Part shown: one piece after another, positions 42,727 to 51,509 of the stretch
Position numbering within the stretch: the stretch's first letter is position 1
Layout: every line of letters begins with the position of its first letter
Origin: Bradyrhizobium erythrophlei
GTDB lineage: Bacteria; Pseudomonadota; Alphaproteobacteria; Rhizobiales; Xanthobacteraceae
Assembly: GCA_900129675.1 (NCBI GenBank)
Contig: FSRD01000001.1
Span: 5,197,501 to 5,261,500 of the forward strand
Direction: 5' to 3'
Length of the DNA: 64,000 nucleotides
Translations under genes and position numbers: made by a program
Notes under the pieces: model-generated
Seen by the model: the letters and a program-made list of their open reading frames with translations, nothing else
Databases searched by the model: none
Told to the model about the DNA's origin: nothing

Positions 42727-44913
42727 ATGAACACCGTCGAGACCAGCTCTGGCCGCGAGATAGTCGGGGGAACTAGCCGCCGCGGCTTCCTTGAGGGGAT
42801 CGGTACGACCGCTTTTCTCCTCGCTTTCCAACTACCGGTCAGCCCCGGACGCGCGGGTGAACCGTCAGGGGTCTCCGGGCAATTCAACGCCTTCCTTGCT
42901 ATCGGTGAGGACGATGTCGTCACGGCGATCATTGCGCAAACCGAGGGTGGTCAGGGGAACTCGACCGGTATGACCCAGGTCATCGCTGCCGAGTTGGGAG
43001 CGGCTTGGCCGCGAATGCGATACCGGTTCACGACGGGACGACGGCCAGAATACATCAATCCGATGCTCTACGAAGGGCTCGTCTTGACCGCCGGGAGCTC
43101 TTCGATCCCAGGCTTCTATGGCGCAATGCGCCGAGCCGCAGCGGCGACGCGGGAGATGCTCGTCGCCGCAGCGGCGAAGCAATTGGGGGTCAGCCCGGGC
43201 GACTTGTCCGTGTCGGAATCCAAAGTGACACACTCGCATTCCGGCCGCTATCTCACATTCGGACAATTGGCGGCGGCTGCGGCCAAGGAGCCGGTTCCGG
43301 CAGAGCCTCGGCTGCGCGCTCGAAAGGAGCTTCTCCTGATCGGTCAGCCGTTGGACCGGTTGGATGTTCCGCCAAAGGTCGACGGGAGCGCTCGCTTCGG
43401 ACTTGATCTCGAAGCTCCGGACATGTTGTACGCGGCCGTAAGACACGGCCCCGCCTATGGGTCGACAGTCGCGGCGATCGATGACGCCAAAGCCAAGAGC
43501 ATGCCGGGCGTCAGGCTGATCATGGCGGTACCGCAAGGCGTGGCCGTTGTCGCCGATCAATATTGGCAGGCTGTTAAGGCCCTGGCCGAAGTGCGGGAGA
43601 CATACGCTAGCCATCCGAATGACAACGCCTCTTCCACCACAGTCGAGGTCGCGCTGAGGCGGGGACTGGAGCAGCCCGGGCACCCGACGATGGGGAGCCA
43701 TGGAGACGTCGCGACCGCGATGAAGTCCGCCGTGAAGGTTCTCGAGGCCGAGTTCTCGATGCCATTCCTGTCGCACGCATGTATGGAGCCTGTCTCATGT
43801 ACCGCCCGCGTTAGCGGCGACCAGGTCGAGTTGTGGCTTTCCACCAAATCGCCCAGCCTGGATGCGGGCCACGCGGCACGCGCGCTCGGTATCGACCCGT
43901 CGACCGTCGTCGTGCACAACGAGTATCAGGGCGGAGACTTCGGCCGACGCTCCGGGATGGAGCATACGACCGAGGCGGTGCTGCTGGCGAAGGCAGCCGG
44001 GCGACCCGTGAAAGTCGTGTGGACCCGAGAGGAGGACCTGCGGGTCGACCAGCATCGTACCGCGTTCCTGGGCCGCGTGCGCATGGGTCTCGGCGCCGAT
44101 GGGACTCCCGTGGCCTACGAAGCGAAAATCGCGTGTGACGGTCTGTGGCAACGGTTGTTCCCGTGGTTCTACGCGAAGAAGAAGCCGGTGGACTTGCCGA
44201 TGTTCAACCTGGTAGGCGGCTCGTATGGAATTCCGAATGAAGCGGGAACCTACGTCAACGTCCCGCTTCCGGTCCGCATTGGCGCCTTTCGCGGCAACAA
44301 CGATACGCATAACGGCTTCATGCTGGAGACAATGATTGACGAGGCGGCGCACATCGCGGGTGCAGATCCGCTGGCCTATCGTCGCAGGTTATTGTCGAAA
44401 GACGCCCGAAGTATCGCAGTCCTCGACCGTGCTGCCGCGATTGCCGGCTGGGGCAAGGCTGCCCCAGGTCACCACCAGGGCATCGCGTATCTCCAGTCGG
44501 AATTCTATCGCTGCAGACTCGCCGTGATCGCAGAGGTCTCTGGAACGGCGGACGCCCTCAGAGTGGAACGGCTGGTTGGCGTCTGTGACTCCGGTCTCGC
44601 AATCAATCCGCTACTTGCCGAACGAGCGGTCGAGGCTGGAATGATATTCGGTCTGAGCAACTCTATGAGCGAGCGTATCTCCCTCGCGGGTGGGGCGCCC
44701 GAGCAGACCAATTTCGATACGTATGAGATCCTCCGTATCGACCAGACTCCCGATGTCATCGTCGAGATCATCTCGGTTGGCGACGAGCCGGGCAGCTTCG
44801 GCGAGGTTGGGACGATGCCGGTAGGCACGGCTCTTGGCAACGCCATCTTCTCAGCGACCGGCAAGCGCATTCGGACTCAGCCCTTCGGAGGCAATGGAGT
44901 CACCTTCGTTTGA
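42727..44913 (+). CDS. molybdopterin-binding subunit of a molybdenum hydroxylase (IorB-like), Tat-exported
   Basis: 728 residues. The N-terminus carries a twin-arginine signal SRRGFLEGIGTTAFLLAF. The body has DGSARFGLDLEAPDMLYAAV, QGGDFGRRSGMEHTTEAVLL and the late catalytic-site GDEPGSFGEVGTMPVGTALG. With the IorA-like partner and an adjoining cytochrome c it should oxidise a heterocycle or aldehyde in the periplasm and pass electrons to the respiratory chain. Substrate unknown. Confidence 0.9.
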   Translation: MNTVETSSGREIVGGTSRRGFLEGIGTTAFLLAFQLPVSPGRAGEPSGVSGQFNAFLAIGEDDVVTAIIAQTEGGQGNSTGMTQVIAAELGAAWPRMRYRFTTGRRPEYINPMLYEGLVLTAGSSSIPGFYGAMRRAAAATREMLVAAAAKQLGVSPGDLSVSESKVTHSHSGRYLTFGQLAAAAAKEPVPAEPRLRARKELLLIGQPLDRLDVPPKVDGSARFGLDLEAPDMLYAAVRHGPAYGSTVAAIDDAKAKSMPGVRLIMAVPQGVAVVADQYWQAVKALAEVRETYASHPNDNASSTTVEVALRRGLEQPGHPTMGSHGDVATAMKSAVKVLEAEFSMPFLSHACMEPVSCTARVSGDQVELWLSTKSPSLDAGHAARALGIDPSTVVVHNEYQGGDFGRRSGMEHTTEAVLLAKAAGRPVKVVWTREEDLRVDQHRTAFLGRVRMGLGADGTPVAYEAKIACDGLWQRLFPWFYAKKKPVDLPMFNLVGGSYGIPNEAGTYVNVPLPVRIGAFRGNNDTHNGFMLETMIDEAAHIAGADPLAYRRRLLSKDARSIAVLDRAAAIAGWGKAAPGHHQGIAYLQSEFYRCRLAVIAEVSGTADALRVERLVGVCDSGLAINPLLAERAVEAGMIFGLSNSMSERISLAGGAPEQTNFDTYEILRIDQTPDVIVEIISVGDEPGSFGEVGTMPVGTALGNAIFSATGKRIRTQPFGGNGVTFV

Positions 44914-44962
44914 CAAATCGAAGTCGACCGTACGGATTGATTCAGGCGATGGGAGATGGAAC

Positions 44963-45355
44963 GTGAAACGACTAGCTGCATACTCCATATTTGCCGCGGC
45001 CTTTCTCGCCGCGCCTGGTATTGCGGCGGCGCAGGACAGCGCGACTGGAAAGGTATCGTTTGGCAAGTGTCAAGCCTGCCACGCGGTCGGGCCAGGGGCG
45101 AAGAACAAGTTGGGCCCTGAACTCAACGGGTTGGTTGGGCGCCGAACTGGTGCGGCAGGGGGATACCAGTACTCACCCGCTGTGAAGAATGCAGGGTTCG
45201 TTTGGGATGGGACCAGCTTCGCCGCCTTCATTGCCAATCCGAGGGGGAAGATTCCCGGGAACAAGATGGTGTTCGCGGGCATCAAGGACGAAACCGAAAT
45301 AGCCAATCTCTGGGCTTATCTCTCGCACTTCAATGTCGACGGTAGCTCGAAGTGA
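44963..45355 (+). CDS. periplasmic class I cytochrome c
   Basis: 130 residues from GTG 44963 with GGGAG upstream; a longer in-frame start would overlap the previous gene. Signal peptide ends GIAAAQ. Haem motif CQACH, then GPELNGLVGRRTG and the Met-ligand region PGNKMVFAGIK. It resembles cytochrome c2/c550-like proteins and probably accepts electrons from the molybdenum hydroxylase just upstream. Confidence 0.9.
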   Translation: MKRLAAYSIFAAAFLAAPGIAAAQDSATGKVSFGKCQACHAVGPGAKNKLGPELNGLVGRRTGAAGGYQYSPAVKNAGFVWDGTSFAAFIANPRGKIPGNKMVFAGIKDETEIANLWAYLSHFNVDGSSK

Positions 45356-45395
45356 CAATGCTACCGATGCGGGCCTCAAGCCGCCGGAGATTCAC

Positions 45396-46436
45396 ATGAG
45401 AAGAATCGTCCACCACGAACTCGGAGAACCGGCGCGAGTGCTTCGTGTCGAAGACGGCCCCTCCACGTCGCTTGGGCCAGATCAAGTTCGCGTCCGGTTA
45501 TCTTGCGCGCCGATCCATCCAGGCGATCTTCACGGTGTCACGGGCTCGCCAGCGTTCGGAACGCCGCCGACAGTCGCCTCCGGTGGGCGGGTACCCGGAT
45601 TTGAAGGCGCCGGCGTCGTGAGCGAGGTCGGCCCCCAGGTCGATCCTGCTCTCGGGTTGAAGCAGGGCCTCAGAGTGGCCTTCTTCCCTGCATCAGGCGC
45701 CTGGAGCGATGAAGCCGCCGTTCCGGCCAGCTCCGTAGTGCCGTTGCCGGACGCGATTCCGGACGAAGTCGGCGCGCAGATGCTGATTAACACGGTCACG
45801 GCTCTTACCGTGATCCGCGCGGCACACGACTCCCTTCCCCCTGACGCACGTACCGCGGTCGTCGCGCTGCTCACTGGAGCAGGATCCGCTGTCGGGCGCC
45901 TCATCGGCAAGGTTCTGACGGAGCGGGGCGTAAAGGTCATCAGACTGGTCCGAAGCGAAGCTAGCGCGGCGAAACTCACCGGGATCTCGCCAGGGTCCCC
46001 GGTTTTCGCGACGGAGGTTGCGGGCTGGAAGGACCGCGTCAGGGCCGCCGCAAAGGGCGCCAAGATACACGTCGCGATCGACAGCGTCGGCGGGCGTCTG
46101 TTGGGCGACGTCGCGGATTTGTTGGCTGAACGGACCGGGACCGTCATAAATTTCGGCTCACTCGGCGGGGAGACGAGCGACATCCGTCTATTTCCGCCCC
46201 GCTCCCTCACGCTCAAAGGCGTGGTGCTCGGCAGTTGGATGCAGCAGCCGCCGGAGCAGCGCAAAGCCGATATTGCGCTCGCACAGCGACTTGCGCGTGA
46301 GCCCGGAACTCTGTTCGAGGTTGCCGAACGGTACGTGCCGTCCCGGATCGCCCAGGCCGTTGCGCATGTCAGTCAAGCAGGCCGGGCCGGCGTCGTTCTT
46401 ATCGATTTCTCGAGAAATCAGGAGGCCGGACCATGA
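45396..46436 (+). CDS. zinc-type/quinone-oxidoreductase-like MDR protein
   Basis: 346 residues of the medium-chain dehydrogenase family. Contains IHPGDLHGVTGSPAFG, VPGFEGAGVVSEVGP, the cofactor-binding VALLTGAGSAVGRLIGKVLT and DSVGGRLLGDVADLLAERTG. No structural zinc cysteines are seen, so it is closest to the NADPH:quinone reductase and enoyl-reductase group. Start 45396 follows GGAG. Fourth gene of the cassette, overlapping the next by four bases. Confidence 0.83.
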   Translation: MRRIVHHELGEPARVLRVEDGPSTSLGPDQVRVRLSCAPIHPGDLHGVTGSPAFGTPPTVASGGRVPGFEGAGVVSEVGPQVDPALGLKQGLRVAFFPASGAWSDEAAVPASSVVPLPDAIPDEVGAQMLINTVTALTVIRAAHDSLPPDARTAVVALLTGAGSAVGRLIGKVLTERGVKVIRLVRSEASAAKLTGISPGSPVFATEVAGWKDRVRAAAKGAKIHVAIDSVGGRLLGDVADLLAERTGTVINFGSLGGETSDIRLFPPRSLTLKGVVLGSWMQQPPEQRKADIALAQRLAREPGTLFEVAERYVPSRIAQAVAHVSQAGRAGVVLIDFSRNQEAGP

Positions 46437-47041
46437 AGTTCGGCACGATCGGCGCCGGCACGGTCGCGCTTGCATTCGCGCGAGAGGCCTTGGCGACTGG
46501 CCATCAAGTGGTCTTGAGCAGCCGACGTGGTCCAGAATCTCTTGCCAGCAAGGTTGCTGAGCTCGGGCGTGGAGCATTCACTGCCACGGTCGAGGAGGCC
46601 GCAAGCCTCGACTATGTCCTGCTCGCCGTTCCCTGGCCGAATGTCGAGGACGCGCTACGGAGCCTGCCAGCGTGGAACGGCCGAGTGCTTATCGACGCCA
46701 CAAATCCGTTCATCGAGTACAGCCCCAAACTCGTGCTGGCCGACTTGGGCGGCAAGGGGGCGAGCGAAGTGGTAGCCGGCCTGGCGCCGGGCGCCCGGGT
46801 CGTGAAAGCGTTCAATTCGATCGTCACCGCTCGCTTCAATGAAGGACCCATAAAGAATGGTGGCCGCCGCGTCATCTTCGTCTCCGGGGATCACCCAGAG
46901 CCGACCGAATTCGTCAAGACCGTGATCGAGGGCTTCGGCTTCGTGCCGGTCTACCTCGGCGGTCTCGCGACCGGTGGCCGCTTGCAGCAGGCGGGCGGGC
47001 CGCTCGCCGGTCGCGACCTCGTCGATTTCGGCAGCCCCTAA
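46433..47041 (+). CDS. NADPH-dependent F420-reductase-like protein
   Basis: 202 residues. The N-terminal Rossmann fold reads FGTIGAGTVALAFAREALAT, followed by VVLSSRRGPESLASKVAELG and LLAVPWPNVEDALRSLPAWN. This matches the NADP oxidoreductase, coenzyme F420-dependent group; bacterial members often use plain NADP and are not shown to use F420. Start overlaps the previous stop as ATGA, so it is translationally coupled. Confidence 0.82.
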   Translation: MKFGTIGAGTVALAFAREALATGHQVVLSSRRGPESLASKVAELGRGAFTATVEEAASLDYVLLAVPWPNVEDALRSLPAWNGRVLIDATNPFIEYSPKLVLADLGGKGASEVVAGLAPGARVVKAFNSIVTARFNEGPIKNGGRRVIFVSGDHPEPTEFVKTVIEGFGFVPVYLGGLATGGRLQQAGGPLAGRDLVDFGSP

Positions 47042-47061
47042 GTCAACGGGGAAAATCGCCA

Positions 47062-48033
47062 ATGCGTGCAGCGCTGATCAAGGCCTTTGGTGAACCGACG
47101 GAAGTGCTCGAGCTTGCCGACGTGCCGGAGCCTTCGGGACCGGCTGCCGGTGAGGTGTTGGTCGGTGTCGAGTACGCGCCGATCAATATGAACGACCTAT
47201 ACGTGATTCAGGGCGCATTTCCGGTTCGACCGTCGCTGCCCAGCGTCGTCGGCAATGAGGGCGTCGGCCGCGTCCTGGCGGTTGGGAGCGGCGTGGAGCA
47301 TCTAAAGGTCGGCGATCGGATCCTCCTCCCGCTCTATGCCTTCAGTTGGCGCGAACGGTTGGTCGTGCCGGCGACAGGTCTGTTCAGCCTCCCCGAGGCC
47401 GAACCGCAGCAACTGGCGATGCTGGGCATCAATCCACCCACGGCGTCTCTACTCCTCGACGAGGCGTCCGATCTCAAGCCTGGCGACTGGATCGTCCAGA
47501 ACGCGGCCAATTCAGGTGTTGGCCGGTCGCTTATCGCCATCGCCAAGGCGCGGGGCATGAAGACGATCAATCTCGTGCGCCGCCCGGAGCTCATTCCCGA
47601 GCTGCAGGCCGTCGGCGGTGACCTCGTGGTCGTGGATGAAGACGGCGCGCTCGACAAGATCCGGGCAGCCGTCGGAAACGGTCGCGTGCCGCTCGCCATC
47701 GACGGAGTTGCGGGCAAGAGCAGCGCCATGATTGCCGGCGCGCTCAGCGAGCACGGGATCTTCGTTGTCTATGCGTACATGGGCGGAGGGCTGGTCGCGA
47801 TCAACCCGTTCGACCTGATCGTGAAGCGCATCGTCGTCAAAGGCTTCTTCCTGAACCATCCCGATATCGAGCCGAAGATTCACGCGGCGTTACGTGAAAC
47901 CGTACCGCTCGCCGCTTCCGGCGCGATCCAGGTGCCCATCGCGGCAACCTATCCTCTGTCCTCATTGCGCGAAGCGGTTCTTCACGCCCAGCGGGGCGGA
48001 AAGGTGCTTCTCGACCTTCGCGGAACGACCTGA
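47062..48033 (+). CDS. MDR alcohol dehydrogenase / enoyl thioester reductase-like protein
   Basis: 323 residues. YAPINMNDLYVIQGAFPVRP and PSVVGNEGVGRVLAVGSGVE match the 2-enoyl thioester reductase (ETR/MECR-like) group, as does WIVQNAANSGVGRSLIAIAK, the NADP-binding loop. No zinc ligands. Last gene of the cassette, 20 bases after the previous one. Substrate unknown. Confidence 0.84.
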   Translation: MRAALIKAFGEPTEVLELADVPEPSGPAAGEVLVGVEYAPINMNDLYVIQGAFPVRPSLPSVVGNEGVGRVLAVGSGVEHLKVGDRILLPLYAFSWRERLVVPATGLFSLPEAEPQQLAMLGINPPTASLLLDEASDLKPGDWIVQNAANSGVGRSLIAIAKARGMKTINLVRRPELIPELQAVGGDLVVVDEDGALDKIRAAVGNGRVPLAIDGVAGKSSAMIAGALSEHGIFVVYAYMGGGLVAINPFDLIVKRIVVKGFFLNHPDIEPKIHAALRETVPLAASGAIQVPIAATYPLSSLREAVLHAQRGGKVLLDLRGTT

Positions 48034-48127
48034 GCGGATGTCGCACGCGTGATCCTCGGACAGATTACCGTGGTATCGGCGCTCGTCGTTGCTGGCCTCG
48101 CCTATCGCGACGGTGCTACAATGGGAT

Positions 48128-48346
48128 ATGGCAGATGGTCAGGTCGTACTGGTGACGACTGAACGGTTAGAGGGCGGTTCGCCCCTCCGATCGGTCTACT
48201 TTGTTGCCGAGCAGGATCCGGAGACGGCCAAGGCAATTATCGGTGCAATGATGGCTCCGAATGAGAAGGTCGAAGCGTGGGGCCGGCTTCCGGAGGCAGC
48301 GGTTAAAGCGCTCGGCTTGAAGCGTGGCGACTTCACGCACGGCTGA
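48128..48346 (+). CDS. small conserved hypothetical protein
   Basis: 72 residues from ATG 48128. The sequence MADGQVVLVTTERLEGGSPL and the Pro-Glu-rich middle show a compact domain with a final LKRGDFTHG. No family name recognised. An upstream start would add 13 residues without obvious support. Confidence 0.5.
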   Translation: MADGQVVLVTTERLEGGSPLRSVYFVAEQDPETAKAIIGAMMAPNEKVEAWGRLPEAAVKALGLKRGDFTHG

Positions 48347-48474
48347 CCCGGCATCGAGCGCCATGCGCCTGAAAACGGATTTGTTGAAACGATTCAACGT
48401 GATTTGCCCTGTCAAGACATTCATGAGAAAATATTCCTGTTTTCTGGCGCGACTTTGTCCTCGCTGGTGGTCTC

Positions 48475-48687
48475 ATGTCTTACGGGCCGCATGAGGCGTA
48501 TGCAGATGAAATGTTTCGACTGGCTGCGAACTACGTCAATCGCATCCTCAACGGCGAGAAGCCGGCCGAAATGCCGGTGCAGGCACCCACAAAACTGGTA
48601 CTAAGTATCAACGCGAGGACGGCGAAAGCGCTTGGTCTCGAAATCCCGGCAAGCCTGATGGCGCTCGCTGACGAGATGATTGAATAA
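48475..48687 (+). pseudogene. 3' remnant of an ABC_sub_bind-type substrate-binding protein gene
   Basis: A 70-residue peptide with INARTAKALGLEIPASLMAL and ADEMIE corresponds to the C-terminus of the PF04392 substrate-binding proteins, which are around 320-330 residues long. The rest of the gene is missing. A start codon happens to be present, but a stand-alone function is unlikely. Confidence 0.75.
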
Positions 48688-48689
48688 AT

Positions 48690-48780
48690 CCATTTCGGGC
48701 GGTGGGTCGCCATTGGCCCATCGCATCATTTCGCTGCGAAGCGAAAGTTGGTCGCTGTGGGGGCATAGCGGACGTTGAGT
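48690..48780 (-). repeat. degenerate repeat unit following an ABC_sub_bind remnant, copy 1
   Basis: Contains TGGCCCATCGCATCATTTCG, AAGTTGGTCGCTGTGGGGGC and ATAGCGGAC. The inverted equivalent occurs at 49852-49975, also next to an ABC_sub_bind end. The pairing suggests duplication of one unit. Confidence 0.65.
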
Positions 48781-48890
48781 ACGACGCACGTCCCCTGCAA
48801 CTGCAACCACTGATTTTCTCGCAGCAGATATTTTCAATAAGTGCGGTCGCGCGGTCCCCGCGGAGGGTTTCGCCGTCCACAGTACCTTGC

Positions 48891-48980
48891 CGACCGATTG
48901 CGGAAGGACCGCCATCCATTGACGGTCCCCGCCAGCTCACGCACCACGACCCTCGGCGCGACCGTGCCAGCATCGAGCGC
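48891..48980 (+). repeat. 90-base direct repeat, copy A
   Basis: Begins CGACCGATTGCGGAAGGACC and ends GACCGTGCCAGCATCGAGCG. Copy B at 49523 has the same orientation and the same ends with scattered differences in the middle. The two copies bracket the DoxX gene; a shorter third copy is at 52952. Confidence 0.75.
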
Positions 48981-49409
48981 TTAGGCTGGAGCTTTCTGTA
49001 GCCGACGCTCCCAAGGCAGGCTGGGTACCTTTATCGCGAACGCGCCATCCCCCAGCAGCGCTTGGGTGAGCAGCATGATCGACCAAACGAAGGGCATCTC
49101 CCAACCGCCTTCGACGAACCAGAAGTTTTTGCGAACCATCCAGAAGTGCGTGGCTCCGATCATCATGGGCAAAGTGTAGAGGCTTACCCAACGGGTGTAG
49201 ATGCCGAGCAGAAGCAGAACAGCGGATGCGAATTCCGCGCTCAAGGTGTAGGCGAGCACCCACTCCGGGTATCCGGCCTTCAGAAGTCCGTTCCACCAGA
49301 GGCTGATCGGCTTGAGGATGCACTTGCCGTAGAGGGCCGCGATGAACAGCCCGGCAATCGTAATTCGCAATAGGAATGCAGCATAAGGCGCAGTTCTTTG
49401 GTCAATCAT
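48981..49409 (-). CDS. DoxX-family membrane protein
   Basis: 142 residues with four hydrophobic segments in the DoxX arrangement. Recognisable parts are FLLRITIAGLFIAALYGKCI, LSAEFASAVLLLLGIYTRWV and MIGATHFWMV. GGGGGAGA precedes ATG 49409. DoxX-type proteins are linked to redox or sulphur metabolism without a firm mechanism. It is enclosed by direct repeats A and B. Confidence 0.82.
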   Translation of the reverse strand: MIDQRTAPYAAFLLRITIAGLFIAALYGKCILKPISLWWNGLLKAGYPEWVLAYTLSAEFASAVLLLLGIYTRWVSLYTLPMMIGATHFWMVRKNFWFVEGGWEMPFVWSIMLLTQALLGDGAFAIKVPSLPWERRLQKAPA

Positions 49410-49522
49410 CGGTCTCCCCCAGTCTAAAAGCTGAAGCTTGTCGCATCCGCCGGAAATTGCAACTCCGAGTTCGGCGTTCGCGACGCAATCTTCTGTTGAA
49501 ACGCCGCTCTTACAGGACCGGA

Positions 49523-49612
49523 CGACCGATTGCGGAGGGACCGCCATCTTTCGACGGTCCCCGCCAGCGCCACCCGCGCGACCTTGGACGCGACCGTGCC
49601 AGCATCGAGCGC
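49523..49612 (+). repeat. 90-base direct repeat, copy B
   Basis: Begins CGACCGATTGCGGAGGGACC and ends GACCGTGCCAGCATCGAGCG. Differs from copy A chiefly between about bases 46 and 70. Lies upstream of the DoxX gene. Confidence 0.75.
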
Positions 49613-49851
49613 ACACCATCGCTCGCACGGCATTGGGTGCCGCACGAGCACGTCACCAACCGGAGCACACTCTCTCAGTGCGGCGTCAGCAATGGCATCC
49701 CGACCCGGCTGCCGCCGAAGCCGAGCGTCGGGCCGCCCGATAACTCTTACCGCGCAGGGGAAAGAATTTAATTTGCGCCAGCCGAGCAGCGGAGCACTAT
49801 GCTGTTGCCCTCAACACGGTGGGCCAATGGGGCAGATGGAAGAGGCTAGGC
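49613..49851. other. noncoding stretch between repeats
   Basis: No coding character. Ends in a short sequence leading into the AGGCCGTGAACCC repeat unit. Confidence 0.4.
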
Positions 49852-49975
49852 CGTGAACCCATAAATCGGCCGAGCTGACGGCTCGCGAGAGTCCGCTATG
49901 CCCCGGTAGCGATCAAATTCCGCATCGCAGCGAAATGACGCGATGGGCCATTTCCGGACTCATGCACCGCAGCAA
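49852..49975 (+). repeat. degenerate repeat unit, copy 2 (inverted relative to 48690)
   Basis: Starts AGGCCGTGAACCCATAAATC, includes GAGTCCGCTATGCCCCGGTA, CGCATCGCAGCGAAATGACG and TTTCCGGACTCATGCACCGC. The segment near 39647-39755 has the same order of words. Inverted, it matches the unit at 48690. Confidence 0.72.
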
Positions 49976-49991
49976 GGGATTATTTGATGAT

Positions 49992-50080
49992 CTAGTCGGC
50001 CAGCGCGAGCAGCTCATCCGGGATTTCCAGGTGAAGCGCCTTGGCGGTTTGCACGTTGAGTACCCTCGACGCAAGCACAG
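49992..50080 (-). pseudogene. second 3' remnant of an ABC_sub_bind-type gene
   Basis: On the minus strand the last 23 codons end NVQTAKALHLEIPDELLALA and D before TAG at 49994-49992, the same C-terminal signature as at 48475-48687. Upstream the frame is no longer recognisable. Confidence 0.68.
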
Positions 50081-50235
50081 TTACACGTGATCCTCTTGAC
50101 GAGCAGCCCGAAACAGTTTCGGCTCAGGCAGCTCGAGGCTTTTCAGGTCTCCGGGGTCTTCACAATATCAGACATCGATCGGCGCGGTTTTGACGTCCGC
50201 TAGGTGCCGGTCAGATTCACTCGTTATTAGCAGCT

Positions 50236-50766
50236 CTACTTGGCAACGCCGCAAGCGATGCGCGCGCCGCCACCGCCCAAGGGCGCTGGCTGGTCGGAGT
50301 AATTATCGCCGCCCGCGTGGATCATAATCGAGCGCTCCTTAACGTCGGCCACAGTGAGGCGCGGCACTACCACGGCCTTCGTGGCCTCGCCGCTAGCATC
50401 GACGGTCAGCACGGGCATGTCGCCCTTGTGGCCCTCGCCATACGGTCCGAGGTGTTTGCCAGTGTTGGCTGGGTCATAATGGCCACCCGCCGCCATGCCG
50501 GCCGCTGGCTGGCCATTCGGTCCAGGGCCCGGGCCACAATTCGGATTAACGTGGGCATGGAATCCATGGTCGCCCGGCGGTAGACCGACCAACTGTGGCG
50601 TGATCTGTAAGCCTGTTTGGGTGTCGGACAAAACAAGCGTGCCAATCTCCTTGCCGACGCCGTTGGCATCGATTGCGTTCATGGTAATCGTCTCGCTAGC
50701 GGCATAAGCAGCGCTGGCACCAGTTACTATGGTTGCGGCAGCCAGCGTCACAACGTTGGATCTCAT
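50236..50766 (-). CDS. sodC: periplasmic Cu/Zn superoxide dismutase
   Basis: 176 residues with a signal peptide ending AAYAA. Copper ligands lie in GDHGFHAHVNPNC and SIMIHAGGDNYSD, zinc ligands in GGHYDPANTGKHLGPYGEGH, and the cysteine pair (CGPG region and C-terminal ACGVAK) gives the disulphide. The conserved GLPPGDHGFHAH and GGGGARIACG are intact. Protects the periplasm from superoxide. Unlike its neighbours it is complete, so probably functional. Confidence 0.95.
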   Translation of the reverse strand: MRSNVVTLAAATIVTGASAAYAASETITMNAIDANGVGKEIGTLVLSDTQTGLQITPQLVGLPPGDHGFHAHVNPNCGPGPGPNGQPAAGMAAGGHYDPANTGKHLGPYGEGHKGDMPVLTVDASGEATKAVVVPRLTVADVKERSIMIHAGGDNYSDQPAPLGGGGARIACGVAK

Positions 50767-51071
50767 CTGAGCCTCCCATTTCGGGATCGAGCATCGTTGC
50801 GAGTTAAATTAGCACACTGAAAGTGGCCGAGTGTGGTTCGAGCGGAGGTAGCTCCACGGCCCCGCTGATGTCGCATAAGGGTCACAAGCGTCGCCCTCTG
50901 CAACACACGGCTGTTCGTCAATTTCCGCTATGCCCCGATCGCGACCGAGGTCCTGTGGCGGTGCAATATGTCGCGAAGGGCCATTACCAGCCGTCAGGAA
51001 AAAGCCCGGGGCCGTGAGCCAAGGCTCTCCCGTAGGCGTATTTATTTCACTGCATCTTCTTGCGTGGGTCG
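50767..51071. other. intergenic stretch with a repeat fragment
   Basis: No gene seen. A fragment near 50926-50985 (CGCTATGCCCCGATCGCGAC, AAGGGCCATTACC) resembles parts of the repeat unit at 49852. Confidence 0.45.
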
Positions 51072-51509
51072 TCAGCCGGGTTGATAGTCGATGCCTGCTG
51101 GCCCGGTATACTGAATTTGGAGGATCGCCTCCTCGTTCCCTGTCCAAGCGTAATGTGCGTGTTTTGCCGCGTGCGTGAACACTGAACCCGCCTTCAACAT
51201 CTCGCCTTTCTTTTCTAACTTTTCACCCTCGTCGGTCCCGACGGCACCACTGATCACAGTGACAACCTCGGAATAGGGGTGAGTGTGCGGCGCAATTTGA
51301 GAGTTGGGTGGAAACTTCAAGCGTTGCACGACTAGGTCAGCTTTCGTCGGATCGCCTAGGATAACCGCGACTTGGAAACCCTTTGGAAGGGCCGGGTTGT
51401 CCTTCCAGGTCAGCGCATCGGGCTTCACCACGATCCCCTTCATGGTATCTTGCGCCAATGCCGAACCCGCCAACGCGATCAAGCCTGCCAAGATCAGAAG
51501 CTTTTTCAT
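51072..51509 (-). CDS. exported cupin-domain protein
   Basis: 145 residues with signal peptide ending GSALAQ. Cupin motif 1 appears in PPNSQIAPHTHPYSEVVTVI with the GxxxxHxH...E pattern (PHTHPYSE); motif 2 follows around KAGSVFTHAAKHAHYAWTG. A small periplasmic metal-binding cupin; role unknown. Ribosome site AGGGAGA upstream. Confidence 0.87.
   Translation of the reverse strand: MKKLLILAGLIALAGSALAQDTMKGIVVKPDALTWKDNPALPKGFQVAVILGDPTKADLVVQRLKFPPNSQIAPHTHPYSEVVTVISGAVGTDEGEKLEKKGEMLKAGSVFTHAAKHAHYAWTGNEEAILQIQYTGPAGIDYQPG

Noticed and set aside
46433..47041. F420-dependent metabolism
   Set aside because: The fold resembles F420-NADP reductases, but no F420 biosynthesis genes are visible, and bacterial members often use NADP alone.
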